Assembly (NCBI GenBank): GCA_026400595.1
Contig: JAPLOT010000056.1
Location: 1 to 16,439 of the forward strand
Direction of reading: 5' to 3'
DNA: 16,439 nt
From: Alphaproteobacteria bacterium
Lineage (GTDB): Bacteria; Pseudomonadota; Alphaproteobacteria; Rhizobiales; Aestuariivirgaceae
In this document: positions 14,548-16,439 of the stretch, piece by piece
Numbering within the stretch: position 1 is the first letter of the stretch
How the letters are laid out: each line of letters begins with the position of its first letter
Notes under the pieces: generated by a model
Database searches by the model: none
What the model was told of the DNA's origin: nothing
What the model saw: the letters and a program-made list of their open reading frames with translations, nothing else
Position numbers and translations under genes: made by a program

Positions 14548-15005
14548 CCGACTTCCGCAAGCGCTGCCAGCTGGTCAGCACAGATGCCCCAGCCCTTGGT
14601 GAAGCCCATGTCCTCGTGCTGCTTCATCGCCTCGGCCGTCCAGTGGCGGGCCGAGGCGGTATAGCGCGTGCCTTCGCCCTCCGGCGCAATCTCCCAGATG
14701 CCGACCATGAAGGGGCCCCGTGGCCGCCAGCGGCTGTCCAAGGCGTCTGTCGTGACGAAGCGCCGGCCTGGGGTCACCTCGAGAAAAATGCCTTCATGCG
14801 GCATTTCCTCTCCATTGGGCCCAAGCATGATCATGGCGCTGCGACCGCCGGGACGCCAATCCTGTTCGATGACCTCCACCATCCAGGGCTTGGGACACCA
14901 CCACTCCGTCAGGCGTTCGGTCATGATCTGCCAGACCCTGGCAGGCGGCGCATCGATATAGCGGGTCACCGAAAGCTCGAGTGCGTCGGCTGAGGTTCTA
15001 TCCAT
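14544..15005 (-). CDS. SRPBCC (AHSA1/START-like) domain protein
   Basis: A 153-residue protein of the AHSA1-like SRPBCC family. The typical opening is seen (LSVTRYIDAPPARVWQIMTERLTEWW), followed by a WRPGGRSAMIM segment, the loop DALDSRWRP, VGIWEIAPEGEGTRYTASARH and a final helix with GWGICADQLAALAE. Members have a helix-grip fold with a hydrophobic pocket; physiological ligands are mostly unknown. It is the last gene of the TetR-DUF1428-SRPBCC operon and starts directly after the DUF1428 stop. Its TAG stop shares the CTAG tetranucleotide with the stop of metA on the other strand. Confidence 0.9.
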   Translation of the reverse strand: MDRTSADALELSVTRYIDAPPARVWQIMTERLTEWWCPKPWMVEVIEQDWRPGGRSAMIMLGPNGEEMPHEGIFLEVTPGRRFVTTDALDSRWRPRGPFMVGIWEIAPEGEGTRYTASARHWTAEAMKQHEDMGFTKGWGICADQLAALAEVG

Positions 15006-15389
15006 CTAGCGGTCACCACGCTGTGTGACTTCGAGAACCGGCACGAACCCACCGAAGATCATGCGCTTGCCGTCGAAGGGCATGGGGTTCTTCACGGGAT
15101 CGAAGCGGGCATCGGTCTTCATTGCCTCGGTCATCCGCGCCATGGCGGAATCGCGCGCCGCCTTGTCCGGCCATTCGATCCACGACAGGACAACGGTTTC
15201 GTCGTCCTTTGCCTCAACCGCACGGCGGAAGTCGGTGTGCTTGCCGACCGGCACGTCATCGCCCCAGCATTCCATCATCCGCAGCGCACCCTGCTCCAGG
15301 AAGTAGCTGCCGAAACTCTTCGCAAAGGCAATGTACTTCTCCTTGTGCGCGGTCGGCACTGCGGCGACAAAGCCATCGATGTAACTCAT
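15006..15389 (-). CDS. DUF1428 family protein (YbaA-like)
   Basis: A 127-residue protein of the DUF1428 family. It has the diagnostic start MSYIDGFVAAVPTAHKEKY, the LRMMECWGDDVPVG segment, VVLSWIEWPDKAARDSAMARM and the end segment MPFDGKRMIFGGFVPV. The fold is a dimeric alpha-beta barrel (ferredoxin-like); biochemical role unknown. The start overlaps the TetR stop in an ATGA, and the following SRPBCC gene begins at the next base after the stop, so translation of the three genes is coupled. Such proteins often sit beside SRPBCC proteins, so a shared small-molecule response is plausible but unproven. Confidence 0.92.
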   Translation of the reverse strand: MSYIDGFVAAVPTAHKEKYIAFAKSFGSYFLEQGALRMMECWGDDVPVGKHTDFRRAVEAKDDETVVLSWIEWPDKAARDSAMARMTEAMKTDARFDPVKNPMPFDGKRMIFGGFVPVLEVTQRGDR

Positions 15390-16123
15390 GACCGTTCTTC
15401 CTTTCCAACTGACAAACTCTCGTCTTCCATTCCTGTTCCATGGCGGCCCATGCTCTCATCGGCCGGCGGCGACACCGCACGCCCTGCGCAATCGTCCGCG
15501 GCAGCCAGATCCTCGCAGGTCCTTCCGAAAAGGAGTTTCACATATCGAATGAGGTGATCGACGCTCTCGATCGCGACGGAAGGCCCGGATCTGGCCTTGG
15601 CCAGGATGAAGGCGCCCTGCAGGACCGCCTGGGTGTGGAGCGCCAGCGAGCGCGGATCGATGTGGCACACGGGAGGATGGATCGTGATCGCCGCAGCGAT
15701 ATCGGATTCGAGCTTGGCGGCATGGCTGCTGATGCTGCGGTCGCAAGCCTCGCGAATGGCCGGCGCCGTCTCGAACACCTCCTGCACCATGGTGCCTGCC
15801 AGGCAAGTGAATTCGGGAACCGTGCCCTGCAGGATCTGGCGGCGGAATTCGAGATAGCCGATCACGCGGTCCAGGGGATCGGAACGCGTGTGATAGGGCG
15901 CGGCGGCAAAGAAGGCGCTGGTGACATCGGACCAGTGCTGCGCTGCCGCAACGCCGAGATCGTCCTTGCTCTTGAAATGGTGGAAGAAGGCCCCCTTCGT
16001 CACGCCAGCCCTGGCGCAAAGATCATCGACCGTCGTCGCACAGTATCCCCTGATACGGATCTCCGACATGGCGGCCTCAAGCAGCTTCAGTCTGGCATTG
16101 GGCTTTGGGGTGGACGCTGTCAT
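15386..16123 (-). CDS. TetR/AcrR family transcriptional regulator
   Basis: A 245-residue TetR-type repressor. The N-terminal DNA-binding helix-turn-helix is visible at about 28-51 (CATTVDDLCARAGVTKGAFFHHF), followed by KSKDDLGVAAAQHW and an all-helical ligand domain (LQGTVPEFTCLAGTMVQEVF). A hydrophilic C-terminal tail of about 40 residues is longer than usual. Open frame extends to 16186, but that reading crosses the promoter and operator; the ATG at 16121-16123 with GGAG five bases upstream is clearly the start. First gene of an operon with DUF1428 and SRPBCC genes, probably autoregulated through the palindrome in its promoter. Inducer unknown. Confidence 0.94.
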   Translation of the reverse strand: MTASTPKPNARLKLLEAAMSEIRIRGYCATTVDDLCARAGVTKGAFFHHFKSKDDLGVAAAQHWSDVTSAFFAAAPYHTRSDPLDRVIGYLEFRRQILQGTVPEFTCLAGTMVQEVFETAPAIREACDRSISSHAAKLESDIAAAITIHPPVCHIDPRSLALHTQAVLQGAFILAKARSGPSVAIESVDHLIRYVKLLFGRTCEDLAAADDCAGRAVSPPADESMGRHGTGMEDESLSVGKEERS

Positions 16124-16144
16124 GCGAACTCCAATAGAGAGATT

Positions 16145-16173
16145 TATATACCAACTAGTTGGTATGTTGTCAA
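16145..16173 (-). promoter_or_regulatory. Near-consensus promoter of the TetR operon
   Basis: On the minus strand TTGACA (16168-16173) and TATATA (16145-16150) are spaced by exactly 17 bases. The predicted start is near 16138, about 15 bases before the start codon. This is the strongest sigma-70-type promoter visible in the window. Confidence 0.8.
16148..16165. promoter_or_regulatory. Perfect 18-bp palindromic operator for the TetR regulator
   Basis: ATACCAACTAGTTGGTAT is a perfect inverted repeat lying in the spacer between the -35 and -10 elements and overlapping the -10. Binding there by the TetR protein encoded just downstream would block polymerase directly. Similar AACTAGTT-centred palindromes are known as TetR-family operators. 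Confidence 0.8.
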
Positions 16174-16278
16174 GACGTTCTTCCATATAAGTGCCAAGTC
16201 CAGCGCCGGTTCAGCGCATGGACTATCTGCCGCGAGTGCGTAGACTTCCCTCAGCCGGAACAGTGGAACGTAAACAGC

Positions 16279-16439
16279 ATGTTTGAGCTACTCCTTCTCC
16301 GCCACGCCAAGTCCAGCTGGGCCGAGTCCGGGCAGAACGACACGGACCGGCCCCTCAACGACAGGGGCAGAGAGGCAGCCAGGCTCATGGGCCGGACCAT
16401 CGCCGCGCAGGGCATGCTGCCCGGACGCGTGCTCTGCTC
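16279..16439 (+). CDS. SixA-like phosphohistidine phosphatase (5' part, cut by the window end)
   Basis: The first 53 codons encode a histidine phosphatase: MFELLLLRHAKSSW carries the catalytic RHA motif with H9, followed by DTDRPLNDRGREAARLMG, which is typical of SixA. SixA removes phosphate from histidine-containing phosphotransfer proteins in E. coli; in alphaproteobacteria the target is unknown. The frame is open to the end of the window. It is transcribed divergently from the TetR operon, with about 100 bases between the TetR promoter and its ATG. This gap may hold its own promoter, but I see no strong one. Confidence 0.9.
   Translation, partial: MFELLLLRHAKSSWAESGQNDTDRPLNDRGREAARLMGRTIAAQGMLPGRVLC

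Noticed and set aside
16124..16186. Upstream extension of the TetR protein by 21 residues.
   Set aside because: It would translate the -10, -35 and operator; the ATG at 16123 has a good ribosome-binding site.

Overview
The window is GC-rich chromosomal DNA from an alphaproteobacterium, most likely of the Hyphomicrobiales (Rhizobiales). The order tRNA-Val, cpdR, N-formylglutamate amidohydrolase, intergenic small RNA of the MmgR/suhB type, HisN-like phosphatase matches, from memory, the arrangement in Sinorhizobium and relatives. The DksA protein is the alphaproteobacterial form that has lost most zinc-finger cysteines. I see no transposase, integrase, phage gene, CRISPR array or toxin-antitoxin pair.

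Layout. 57-2726 is the conserved block: tRNA-Val(GAC) and the CpdR response regulator on the minus strand, the N-formylglutamate amidohydrolase gene on the plus strand, a minus-strand sRNA with its own promoter and a strong terminator, and hisN. 2776-4569 encodes adenine deaminase. 4574-6118 (minus) holds dksA followed by a serine beta-lactamase-fold hydrolase. 6313-7822 (plus) is a two-gene unit of a MoxR-type AAA+ ATPase and an ankyrin-repeat protein. 7859-10042 (minus) is a large exported phytase/esterase-like propeller protein with a candidate Pho box upstream. 10111-12703 (minus) is a tandem pair of FAD-dependent amine/amino-acid oxidoreductases of equal length. 12761-14547 (plus) pairs an uncharacterised P-loop ATPase with metA. 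14544-16123 (minus) is a tightly packed operon of a TetR regulator, a DUF1428 protein and an SRPBCC/AHSA1 protein, driven by a near-consensus promoter whose spacer contains a perfect 18-bp palindrome. From 16279 the window enters a SixA-like phosphohistidine phosphatase gene and ends inside it.

How they fit together. Most genes are metabolic or regulatory housekeeping: histidine biosynthesis (hisN), purine salvage (ade), methionine biosynthesis (metA), cell-cycle proteolysis control (cpdR), stringent response (dksA), and probably carbon/nitrogen storage control by the sRNA. The less explained parts are the P-loop ATPase coupled to metA, the MoxR-ankyrin pair that lacks the usual VWA partner, the twin oxidoreductases, and the autoregulated TetR-DUF1428-SRPBCC unit. 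I found no convincing wholly new multi-gene system. Those four units are the best places to look. Family assignments come from reading motifs and recalled family knowledge, without any database search.
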